Position numbers and translations under genes: made by a program. 15,944 nt of DNA, taken from positions 1 through 15,944 of the forward strand of contig QIIH01000215.1 of the NCBI GenBank assembly GCA_003229235.1. The letters are read 5' to 3'. This stretch comes from Flavobacteriales bacterium. GTDB lineage: Bacteria > Bacteroidota > Bacteroidia > Flavobacteriales > Flavobacteriaceae. Shown here piece after piece: positions 7,052 to 13,214 of this stretch. Numbering within the stretch: the first letter of the stretch is position 1; each line of letters opens with the position of its first letter. The notes under the pieces were generated by a model, which was not told the origin of the DNA, made no database searches, and worked only from the letters and a program-made list of their open reading frames with translations.

Positions 7052-10000
7052 TTATTCTGGGCTATCTTCAAAAATAGTATCCATCGGAATCACAGGAGTT
7101 GCCTCGTCTTGAAACATTTCTATGCCTTCGTCGAATATTCCTGCTTCACGATAGAGGTTCTCTAACAAGCTGATAAAAGAATTAAAAATGTCTATTTCTT
7201 TAGTTGCATACTCCTCTGTATCGTATTGCATAACAATATCTACTAGGCCTCGATAGCGTTCGGCATCTGTTAAGATTTCTTCTAATAAGCGTGACTGTAC
7301 GTCGCTAGGCAGGCTGCGATAATACCTCAGTTTTTCTTGATATTTTTTGGCAGTTTCTTGATAAACAGCTCTGGCTTTCTCTGGTTTTTCGATGGCGTAA
7401 TAGCCATCGATATAGGGTTCTAAAAGTGTATAGTATTCGAAGAACTTAACTGGCATTTTTTCCATAGCCAGGTCTAGCATTTTCTCTGCTTTATCAAACT
7501 TGTTCTCTTCGATAAGTTGGTGAGCCAAACGAGCCACATTGCTACGGTATGTAATTCCGTTACGACGTGTTTCTGGATCGTGGTAAATGTCTGGGCTTCC
7601 GCTATTACCCCAGTCCCAGTTTTGTACAATATTGTACATTTTTTCGCTGTCAATTCGACCCATGTCAAATGGATTGTTAGGGTCTAATGGTGTTCTGATA
7701 GGCACTAATTTATAGGTTACTCCGTCTAATTGAAGATAATCTTTCATCCAGAGATAATCGTCGTCTCCAAAGCTACCACCAGTAAAATAGATTGGTCGCT
7801 CCCAGTTGTTGTTAGCGATTATATCTAGCATTAGCAAGCGATTTTTATAAAGTACATCGCCGTTGAGTTTAATATCTATATAAGGTACAATTTTGTCTGC
7901 ATCTTCTGCCGAAACAATTCCGTGGCGAAGCACAGCCTCTTTGTCTACAGGTATTCTGATGTTTTTAGAAGGGAAGGTGCTTATTTCGTGCCCACTCGGA
8001 ATAGGAATCTTGGTACGCGGGTCGTCGCTGGCAATCCAGTTTAGCCATGTTTTGATATCCATGGTATCTTTAGTTACCTCCTGAAAAAACACAAAGTCTC
8101 GAGTACCCGTTTTGTATTGGTCATGGCTAAGTTGAGAAGGAATAGGATCGCTGTCGAAGGCTTTTTTCTTCATGCTATCTATATACCAATCTGTTTGAAA
8201 CAAACTAGTATTTAAGGCCCTAATATCCTGCCTGTATTGCTCAATTCCTTGCAAATACCACAGCGCAAAAGTGTCGTTATCTCCTATGGTAAATAATATC
8301 GAATTTTTATCACAAGAATCTAAATACATACGCGCCATTGAGCTTGCAGTATATCGATTAGAACGATCGTGATCGTCCCAGTTTTGAGAAATCAACAAGA
8401 CGGGTGCCATCAAAGTGGTTAAAGCAATCACAATAGGAGCTACAATTTTTGGTTTTAAATAGTCTTTGGCTAAATCGAATATGGCATACACCCCAAATCC
8501 AATCCAGATGGCAAATACATAGAAGGAGCCTACCAATGCATAATCGCGTTCGCGAGGTTCGAAAGGACGCTCATTAAGATACACCTTAAGCGCTAGCCCT
8601 GTAAATAGAAAGAACACCAGCAGTACCCAAAAACTTTTTGGATCTCGCCTAAAGTGAAAAAACAAGCCGATAATACCCAGGATTAATGGTAAAAAGTAAT
8701 AGGAATTACGCCCACGATTGTTGAGGGCATCACTGTCTAAATTCTCCTGCGAACCCAGATGAGTATTATCTACAAATGGGATTCCACTTATCCAATTGCC
8801 ATGCAACTCTGTGCCTTGCCCTTGAATATCGTCTTGACGCCCAGAAAAATTCCACATAAAATAGCGCCAATACATATAGCCAAACTGGTAGCTCATCATA
8901 AAGCGCATATTGTCGCTAAAGTCTGGTTTTTGAATATCCAATACCTGTCCAAAATTTTGTAAAAATTTATGGTAGTCGTCTGCATTTACATACCCAGCGT
9001 CATAAGCCTGCCTAAATTTGGCGACTTCTTCTTTAAGTTGTTCTTCGCCTAAATACTCTCGCTTGATTCTGAAATCTAAGCCATCGGTATAACTAATGTA
9101 ATTTACATTGTGCTCGGTACTCCACATTCGTGGGAAGATAGATTTGTGGTTGTCGTCTGTATTTTGTTTGGCGTTTTTATATTGATTCACAATCTCATAG
9201 GTGCCCTTAATCTCGTCTTTCTCGTATTTAGGTTTGTCGTCTGTATACGGAACTTTCTCGTCTAGACCAGCATAGACTTCTGTAAACTGCGGCCCGTAAA
9301 AAAGATGGGTTTCTGGATACTGTTCTCTATTGTAATAAGCCAGCAATTCTCTGGCGTTGTTAGGGTTATTCTCGTTAATTACGGTCCCTGCATTGGCCCT
9401 AATAGGCAACATTAGCCAACTAGAAAAACCAATAAAAATGAACAGTATGCAAAGTAGTAGGGTGTTTAATTGTACCCAATTTTTTTGGCGTGTGTACTTA
9501 AGTAAATAGTAGAATGCTGCAATATATACAAGCCCTGCGATGATGGTTCCCGAATTAAATGGCAAGCCTATAGTGTTTATAAAAAAGATCTCGAAGCCAC
9601 TAAATAGCTTCATCGTGAGCGGTAGGAGCAGCTTAAAAATAAAAAGTAAGATGGCAACCACCACTACATTGGCCACTAGAAAATTTTTGAGTGTGATAGT
9701 TTTGGTTTTCTTAAAGAAGTATAAAAAGCCAATAGCGGGTATAGTAAGTAGGCCCATAAAGTGTACTCCAAAAGAAAGGCCAATGATAAACGAAATTAGA
9801 ATCACCCAACGATCACCTCTTGGTGCGTTCATTTCGCGCTCCCATCTAAGGCCGCAATAAAATAACACCGACAGCAAGAAAGTTGCCATCGCATATACCT
9901 CGGCCTCTACAGCATTAAACCAGAAACTATCGGTAAATGCAAATCCCATAGAACCTACAAAGGCACTACCTAGGATCATAACAGCGGTCCACTTCGTTTT

Positions 10001-10336
10001 TTTCTCGTCTTTAAACAAGATGTTTTCGAGTAACATACTAATAGACCAAAACATAAATGCGATGGTAAATGCACTCGAAAAAGCAGACATTAAATTAATG
10101 GTGAAAGCAATATTAGTAGGGTCCATTGAGAAGATAGAAAAGAACGCTCCTAGTATTTGATACAAGGGTGCACCAGGAGGATGTCCAACTTCTAAGTTAG
10201 AAGCTGTGGTAATATATTCGCCTGCATCCCAGAAACTGGCGGTGGGTTCTGCAGTGAGTACATAGCAAATTAGAGAGATTAAAAACACTCCCCAGCCCAT
10301 ATATTTACTCCATTTTTTAAAATCGAATGCCTCCAT
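7052..10336 (-). CDS. DUF2723 integral membrane protein, probable GT-C type glycosyltransferase (TMEM260-like)
   Basis: The 1094-residue protein belongs to the DUF2723 family (PF11028), common in Bacteroidetes. It begins with FKKWSKYMGWGVFLISLICY (a first membrane segment) and the family hallmark TASFWDAGEYI (32-42), with an Asp-Glu pair (D37, E40) where GT-C transferases keep acidic catalytic residues, then NLEVGHPPGAPLYQ (47-60). Many membrane segments follow to about residue 310. A soluble loop spans about 310-545, more membrane segments span about 546-650, then comes a periplasmic-type region with FTIGDNDTFALWYLQGIEQ (682-700). The last 150 or so residues look like TPR-type helices. The human relative TMEM260 is a protein O-mannosyltransferase, so protein O-glycosylation is a reasonable but unproven guess. 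The neighbouring deacetylase would fit envelope glycan work. Confidence 0.88.
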   Translation of the reverse strand: MEAFDFKKWSKYMGWGVFLISLICYVLTAEPTASFWDAGEYITTASNLEVGHPPGAPLYQILGAFFSIFSMDPTNIAFTINLMSAFSSAFTIAFMFWSISMLLENILFKDEKKTKWTAVMILGSAFVGSMGFAFTDSFWFNAVEAEVYAMATFLLSVLFYCGLRWEREMNAPRGDRWVILISFIIGLSFGVHFMGLLTIPAIGFLYFFKKTKTITLKNFLVANVVVVAILLFIFKLLLPLTMKLFSGFEIFFINTIGLPFNSGTIIAGLVYIAAFYYLLKYTRQKNWVQLNTLLLCILFIFIGFSSWLMLPIRANAGTVINENNPNNARELLAYYNREQYPETHLFYGPQFTEVYAGLDEKVPYTDDKPKYEKDEIKGTYEIVNQYKNAKQNTDDNHKSIFPRMWSTEHNVNYISYTDGLDFRIKREYLGEEQLKEEVAKFRQAYDAGYVNADDYHKFLQNFGQVLDIQKPDFSDNMRFMMSYQFGYMYWRYFMWNFSGRQDDIQGQGTELHGNWISGIPFVDNTHLGSQENLDSDALNNRGRNSYYFLPLILGIIGLFFHFRRDPKSFWVLLVFFLFTGLALKVYLNERPFEPRERDYALVGSFYVFAIWIGFGVYAIFDLAKDYLKPKIVAPIVIALTTLMAPVLLISQNWDDHDRSNRYTASSMARMYLDSCDKNSILFTIGDNDTFALWYLQGIEQYRQDIRALNTSLFQTDWYIDSMKKKAFDSDPIPSQLSHDQYKTGTRDFVFFQEVTKDTMDIKTWLNWIASDDPRTKIPIPSGHEISTFPSKNIRIPVDKEAVLRHGIVSAEDADKIVPYIDIKLNGDVLYKNRLLMLDIIANNNWERPIYFTGGSFGDDDYLWMKDYLQLDGVTYKLVPIRTPLDPNNPFDMGRIDSEKMYNIVQNWDWGNSGSPDIYHDPETRRNGITYRSNVARLAHQLIEENKFDKAEKMLDLAMEKMPVKFFEYYTLLEPYIDGYYAIEKPEKARAVYQETAKKYQEKLRYYRSLPSDVQSRLLEEILTDAERYRGLVDIVMQYDTEEYATKEIDIFNSFISLLENLYREAGIFDEGIEMFQDEATPVIPMDTIFEDSPE

Positions 10337-10451
10337 AAATGGTCACTTTTTATCTTCGAGCGAAGGTAATATAAAATTAAGGATCAGTAGATACGATAGA
10401 ACGTAAACCCCTAAACTTTAGTGTAATTTTAAGAAGGTAAATTTAGAAGGG

Positions 10452-10485
10452 GATTAAATTTTTCTATTTAATCAAAAAGATTAAA
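10452..10485. repeat. Three alternating inverted arms upstream of the tRNA promoter
   Basis: GATTAAAT (10452-10459), ATTTAATC (10466-10473) and GATTAAA (10479-10485) are mutually complementary: the middle arm can pair with either neighbour, giving two exclusive hairpins with 6- and 5-nt loops. The set lies between the divergent DUF2723 gene and the -33 box at 10506. It may be a protein-binding site or a leader structure for either direction, or chance in AT-rich DNA. The rest of 10337-10451 shows no gene and no clear promoter for the DUF2723 unit. Confidence 0.4.
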
Positions 10486-10505
10486 CCACTTCTTTGCAGA
10501 AAATG

Positions 10506-10536
10506 TTTGTAGAAGACAAACTTTGTATTAAATTTG
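10506..10536 (+). promoter_or_regulatory. Strong Bacteroidetes-type promoter reading towards tRNA-Gln
   Basis: TTTG at 10506-10509 and TAAATTTG at 10529-10536 are separated by 19 nt, a perfect fit to the Bacteroidetes primary-sigma consensus (TTTG, about 19 nt, TAnnTTTG). Transcription would start near 10543. It would cross the hairpin at 10578-10592 and the tRNA-like structure at 10607-10702, then tRNA-Gln, and end at the terminator at 10821. Confidence 0.75.
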
Positions 10537-10577
10537 CACCCTCCTTGGCTTAAAAGCTTTGGAGCTTCAGAGCTTCA

Positions 10578-10592
10578 GAGGGCATTGCCCTC
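10578..10592 (+). repeat. Small perfect hairpin in the pre-tRNA leader
   Basis: GAGGGC and GCCCTC form a perfect 6-bp stem with loop ATT. It follows a short direct repeat of AGCTTCAG (10563-10570 and 10571-10578). It is one of several palindromes packed between the promoter and tRNA-Gln. Confidence 0.5.
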
Positions 10593-10606
10593 ATTTTCAC
10601 GAAGAT

Positions 10607-10702
10607 TGGCCTATGGTGTAAGCCGCCCAAGGCGGTCTTGCTGGTCAACACGCGTGCCCGCCGCAGGCGGGTCTGTTTAAAAACAGACCAAACAATAGGC
10701 GA
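10607..10702 (+). pseudogene. tRNA-Gln-like sequence interrupted by two 19-nt palindromic insertions
   Basis: The segment starts TGGCCTATGGTGTAA, identical to the first 15 nt of the intact tRNA-Gln downstream except one base. A 19-nt insert follows (10622-10640, hairpin CCGCC-CAA-GGCGG), then CTGGTCAACACG (tRNA has CTGGCAACACG), a second 19-nt insert (10653-10671, hairpin CCCGCC-GCA-GGCGGG), then TCTGTTT as in the tRNA. After that the anticodon and T arms are gone. Instead TCTGTTT pairs with AAACAGA (10681-10687), and TAGGCGA (10696-10702) can close an acceptor-like stem with TGGCCTA. In that stem the changed base (C to T at 10612) pairs with a matching change (A at 10697); one G-G mismatch remains. 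It can fold as a four-way junction but has no anticodon loop, so it is not a working tRNA. Decayed gene or structured RNA are both possible. Confidence 0.65.
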
Positions 10703-10738
10703 CAGTTGTAATTAATCTGTAAAAATTACATTATTTAT

Positions 10739-10811
10739 TGGCCCATGGTGTAACTGGCAACACGTCTGTTTTTGGTATAGAAGAGTCTAGGTTCGAGCCC
10801 TAGTGGGCCAA
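10739..10811 (+). tRNA. tRNA-Gln, anticodon TTG
   Basis: A complete cloverleaf of 73 nt is visible. The acceptor stem is TGGCCCA with TGGGCCA (10804-10810), the D arm GTGT/ACAC with loop AACTGGCA, and the anticodon stem TCTGT/ATAGA with one G-U pair. The loop is TTTTGGT with anticodon TTG at 10772-10774. The T arm is CTAGG/CCTAG with loop TTCGAGC, and the discriminator is A. Position 1-72 is the U-A pair typical of tRNA-Gln. CCA is not encoded. The gene lies between the promoter at 10506 and the terminator at 10821. Confidence 0.96.
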
Positions 10812-10820
10812 CTTTTATTT

Positions 10821-10857
10821 AAAAGCCCTCAAGTGAAAACTTGAGGGCTTTTTTATT
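10821..10857 (+). terminator. Intrinsic terminator of tRNA-Gln
   Basis: A perfect 14-bp stem (10821-10834 with 10839-10852) with a GAAA tetraloop ends in a run of T. The stem core is GCCCTCAAGT. It starts 9 nt after the tRNA. Confidence 0.92.
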
Positions 10858-10859
10858 GG

Positions 10860-10927
10860 ACCACGTGATGGTGGGTAGTAAAATCGAGCGTTTTGTAATT
10901 TTAAAAAGGTACAAAACGCTCGATTTT
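10860..10927. repeat. Repeat unit, copy 1: GTGGGTAGT motif followed by an 18-bp perfect inverted repeat
   Basis: The 5' part ACCACGTGATGGTGGGTAGT (10860-10879) matches copy 2 (11153-11172) at 17 of 20 positions. Directly after it, 10880-10897 and 10910-10927 are perfect 18-nt inverted arms (lower stem AAAATCGAGCG, tip TTTTGTA/TACAAAA) with a 12-nt loop ending AAAAAGG. GCTGTTACC follows immediately. The lower stem differs from copy 2 while the tip, loop end and 5' motif are shared. No protein gene is credible here. Confidence 0.7.
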
Positions 10928-11152
10928 GCTGTTACCTCTGTCTGTAACCCGATTTGCGTTGTTGTAAAATTACTGTTACCAATCTTATCTCAGTTGCTTT
11001 TTTGTGGTTTTTATGAGTTTACAAAATGCCTCAAACTTTCTGTCTCCCTTCAGTAACCGGAAAGCTTGATTGTAAAGCTATGGCAATTGTACAAAACCAT
11101 GCGAATTGCTGTTACCTTGTTTATCCCGATGGTTTTTAGAAATAAAGACCAA
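10928..11152. repeat. Interval rich in TGTWACC motifs and degenerate hairpins, no gene seen
   Basis: TGTTACC occurs three times (near 10930, 10972 and 11109), TGTAACC once (near 10943) and AGTAACC once (near 11054). GCTTTTTTGTGG near 10998 and TTACAAAATGC near 11019 resemble a worn copy of the TTTTGTA/TACAAAA hairpin tips on either side. GCAATT/AATTGC near 11072-11107 is another inverted pair. Reading frames here are short, low in credible protein sequence and cross the repeats, so I call no CDS. Confidence 0.45.
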
Positions 11153-11217
11153 CCCACGTGACCGTGGGTAGTTGCTCTTCTTTTTTTGTAGTTTGAAGGT
11201 TACAAAAAAAGAGGAGC
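11153..11217. repeat. Repeat unit, copy 2: GTGGGTAGT motif followed by a 17-nt inverted repeat
   Basis: CCCACGTGACCGTGGGTAGT (11153-11172) contains its own small hairpin, CCCACG-TGAC-CGTGGG. The arms 11174-11190 and 11201-11217 pair over 17 nt with one mismatch (lower stem GCTCTTC, tip TTTTTGTA/TACAAAAA), with loop GTTTGAAGGT. Compared with copy 1 the stem base is different in sequence but equally self-complementary. Downstream, 11218-11370 holds a weak hairpin (GATTTG/CAAATC, 11235-11266) and no clear promoter for the next gene. Confidence 0.7.
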
Positions 11218-11370
11218 TTTCTGTATTTAATAAAGATTTGCCGTATTTTTTAGTTTACGACAAATCGCAAACTGCCCAACCAACCCAAAACTATTTTGCA
11301 ATTATTAAACATTATAATGTAAGGGCTACACCATTTGTACTACCAATACTGTGTTGAATCAATAGATATT

Positions 11371-11844
11371 ATGGAACAGAAACATCCACTCCCTCCTTTT
11401 ACAGAAGAAACAGCAAAACAAAAGATTCAACTTGCAGAAGATGCCTGGAACAGTAAAGACCCTATAAAGATATCTATGGCGTATACTGTAGATAGTGAAT
11501 GGCGTAACCGGTCGAAGTTTGTGAATGGTCGCGCCCAAATTCAGGAATTTTTAAAAGACAAATGGCATAACGAGCTAGATTACCGACTAAAAAAATCGTA
11601 CTGGGCTCATGGCCAAAATAGAATCGCAGTGCGTTTCGAATACGAATACAAAAACGCCCATGGCGAGTGGTTTAGAGCCTATGGAAACGAAAACTGGGAG
11701 TTTGATCAAAACGGGCTAATGGCCAAACGTTTTGCAAGTATAAACGATGTGAGAGCGCAAATTACATTAAAACAACCCCTAAATCTTAATTGTAACCAAA
11801 GGACATTGGGCGTGGTTCAATACAAGCACCAGTCAGAAGTCTAG
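11371..11844 (+). CDS. DUF1348 family protein (NTF2/SnoaL-like fold)
   Basis: From ATG 11371 the product has 157 residues. This start is chosen over ATG 11335 because family members begin close to [22 protein letters not shown], seen here at residues 5-25. The following blocks also match the DUF1348 family (PF07080, NTF2-like cone fold): [20 protein letters not shown] (36-55), [35 protein letters not shown] and [21 protein letters not shown]. The biochemical function is unknown. After ASINDV the last 30 or so residues ([16 protein letters not shown] and onwards) do not look like the usual family tail, so a late frameshift or replaced C-terminus is possible. It is a single gene, followed by a repeat-rich gap and a convergent stress protein gene. 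Confidence 0.85.
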   Translation: MEQKHPLPPFTEETAKQKIQLAEDAWNSKDPIKISMAYTVDSEWRNRSKFVNGRAQIQEFLKDKWHNELDYRLKKSYWAHGQNRIAVRFEYEYKNAHGEWFRAYGNENWEFDQNGLMAKRFASINDVRAQITLKQPLNLNCNQRTLGVVQYKHQSEV

Positions 11845-11902
11845 TACCATCGATGGAGTCGTTTAGTTGTTTATTCGTGTAATCGAATTAAGGACTAATT
11901 TT

Positions 11903-11951
11903 TACTCACTACTCATATTCCACTATTGACTATTGACTATTGACTATTGAT
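11903..11951. repeat. Heptamer tandem repeat TATTGAC, with degenerate leading units
   Basis: Seven consecutive 7-nt units can be read: TACTCAC, TACTCAT, ATTCCAC, three of TATTGAC and TATTGAT. The core ACTATTG is repeated exactly four times (11922-11949). Noncoding, between convergent genes. Confidence 0.85.
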
Positions 11952-11962
11952 TAATTATTATT

Positions 11963-12018
11963 GTTTAATCGTTTAATCGTTTAATCGTTTAATCGTTTAA
12001 TCGTTTAATCGTTTAACT
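11963..12018. repeat. Octamer tandem repeat GTTTAATC
   Basis: Six exact copies of GTTTAATC run from 11963 to 12010, followed by a degenerate seventh (GTTTAACT). Further isolated copies or variants occur at about 12027-12034 and 12132-12156 (CGTTTAATTGTTTAGTCGTT). Confidence 0.92.
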
Positions 12019-12065
12019 GTTGATGCGTTTAATCGAAGGTGTTACTAATTTCTCCATAATCTTTT

Positions 12066-12115
12066 GTCCTAAGTCCTAAGTCCTAAGTCCTAAGTCCTAA
12101 GTATTGAGTATTGAG
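12066..12115. repeat. Heptamer tandem repeats GTCCTAA (x5) and TATTGAG (x2)
   Basis: Five exact copies of GTCCTAA occupy 12066-12100, followed directly by two copies of TATTGAG (12102-12115). Confidence 0.9.
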
Positions 12116-12177
12116 AATAAACCGTTGAAACGTTTAATTGTTTAGTCGTTTAATCGCTGAGTTGTGTATTTTTTTTT

Positions 12178-12240
12178 CACTTTTCACTTTTCACTTTTCG
12201 CTTTTCGCTCTTCACTTTTCGCTTTCCACTATTCACTACT
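12178..12240. repeat. Heptamer tandem repeat CACTTTT, nine units
   Basis: Nine consecutive heptamers end 5 nt before the universal stress protein stop: CACTTTT three times, CGCTTTT, CGCTCTT, CACTTTT, CGCTTTC, CACTATT and CACTACT. They are preceded by a T-run. The 400-nt gap 11845-12245 contains these arrays and no gene or clear hairpin terminator. Confidence 0.88.
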
Positions 12241-12245
12241 AGTTA

Positions 12246-13067
12246 CTATATCTTAAACGTAATAACAGGCCGTTGTGCATGATTTACCAAATCTTCGCTA
12301 ATGCTGCCGTTAAAGAAATGTGCTAATCCTTTGCGACCGTGTGTACTCATACCAATTAACTGAGCGTTAGAATCTCTAGAAAAGTTTAATATGCCTTTTT
12401 CTACAGAATGATCGTTAAAGATGTTTAACGTATAATTTTCTAGCCCCATATCTTTAATAAAATTGTTCATCATAGTGTTGGCTTCACTCGAGGTTTTAAA
12501 ATCGGCTACGGTGTTTATAAAGAGTAAATGTAAGGTTGCTCCCACGTTTGTGGCAAATTGATGCGCCTTTACAAGGGTGGTTTTGCACTCTTCGGAAAAA
12601 TCTAAAGCAAAGACAAAATCATTAATTTCGAAACCATCGTGCTCGTTTTTAATTACTAAAACTGGAATCTCAGAAGTGCGTACTACCTTCTCTGTATTGC
12701 TCCCAATAAACATCTCTTTAAATCCGCTCGCGCCGTGCGAGCCCATAATGACCAAATCTATATTGTTGCTTTTTACCGCAGCTTGGATTCCTTCATAAAT
12801 CTCTTCGTAGGCAACTTCTTGATGCACTGTAACTCCTTCTAAATAGGGTCTTTCGGCTATTTCGTTAAAATTTTTCTCTGCTAGTTTAATAAAAAATAGA
12901 GATTCGGGCAAATGCTTGGCACTTCCCGAGTTTGTTAAATGAAGTGGCATTTCTAATAAGTGAAGTAAGTAAATTTCGCCATTGTATTTTTTTGCCAAGT
13001 TGGCAGCAACTTTTAAAGCAAACTCTGCTTGTTGAGAGAAATCGGTTGGGACTAAAATTTTTTGCAT
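12246..13067 (-). CDS. Universal stress protein, two tandem UspA domains
   Basis: The 273 residues contain two UspA-like domains (about 1-140 and 148-273). Domain 1 starts MQKILVPTDFS and has the full ATP-binding signature G-2x-G-9x-G-S (G109-S-H-G112 to G122-S123), followed by VVRTSEIPVLVIK. Domain 2 has VFALDFSEE and IGMSTHGRKGLAHFFNGS, in which the first glycine of the signature is Ser (S241), so nucleotide binding may rest mainly on domain 1. It is cytoplasmic, without signal peptide or membrane segments. The family is linked to survival under starvation or stress. The gene is divergent from the rimP operon across 147 nt, and I did not find a convincing promoter of its own. Confidence 0.92.
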   Translation of the reverse strand: MQKILVPTDFSQQAEFALKVAANLAKKYNGEIYLLHLLEMPLHLTNSGSAKHLPESLFFIKLAEKNFNEIAERPYLEGVTVHQEVAYEEIYEGIQAAVKSNNIDLVIMGSHGASGFKEMFIGSNTEKVVRTSEIPVLVIKNEHDGFEINDFVFALDFSEECKTTLVKAHQFATNVGATLHLLFINTVADFKTSSEANTMMNNFIKDMGLENYTLNIFNDHSVEKGILNFSRDSNAQLIGMSTHGRKGLAHFFNGSISEDLVNHAQRPVITFKI

Positions 13068-13122
13068 TTATAGTATCGTTTTTGAAGCATTAAATTACGA
13101 AATAAAATCGTGCCTTTCAGAG

Positions 13123-13153
13123 TTTTAAAAATCAAAAAAATGTGCTATATTTG
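13123..13153 (+). promoter_or_regulatory. Promoter of the rimP-nusA-infB operon
   Basis: TATATTTG at 13146-13153 is an exact TAnnTTTG -7 element, followed by CACC as in the tRNA promoter. A poor -33-like TTTT (13123-13126) lies 19 nt upstream. The predicted start near 13160 gives a leader of about 55 nt that contains the hairpin at 13182. Confidence 0.65.
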
Positions 13154-13181
13154 CACCGTTATTATAGAGATAAGTAACTAT

Positions 13182-13202
13182 GAGGGGACAAAAAGTCCCC
13201 TC
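13182..13202 (+). promoter_or_regulatory. Leader hairpin before rimP
   Basis: GAGGGGAC (13182-13189) and GTCCCCTC (13195-13202) form a perfect 8-bp GC-rich stem with an AAAAA loop, followed by TTTCTATA and the rimP ATG at 13215. It has the shape of an attenuator or protein-binding site in the 5' untranslated region. The trailing T-run is short, so simple termination would be weak. Confidence 0.65.
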
Positions 13203-13214
13203 TTTCTATAGACA

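Noticed and set aside
10739..10811. tRNA-Gln as an integration site of a mobile element
   Set aside because: The 3' end of the tRNA is not repeated in the following kilobase, and no integrase or phage gene is in the window. The upstream partial copy matches the 5' half, not the usual 3' att half.
10860..11217. Classification of the two hairpin units as REP elements
   Set aside because: GTAG lies 5' of a palindrome as in REPs, but the stems differ between copies and no RAYT transposase is visible, so the evidence is only suggestive.
10841..11357. Short open frames 10841-11056 and 11172-11357
   Set aside because: They run through the terminator stem and the inverted repeats, have no recognisable domain or promoter, and their sequence is what the AT-rich repeats would give by chance.
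11963..12018. Possible CRISPR-like array of GTTTAATC repeats
   Set aside because: The 8-nt units are directly adjacent with no spacers, and no cas genes are present. It is a simple tandem repeat.
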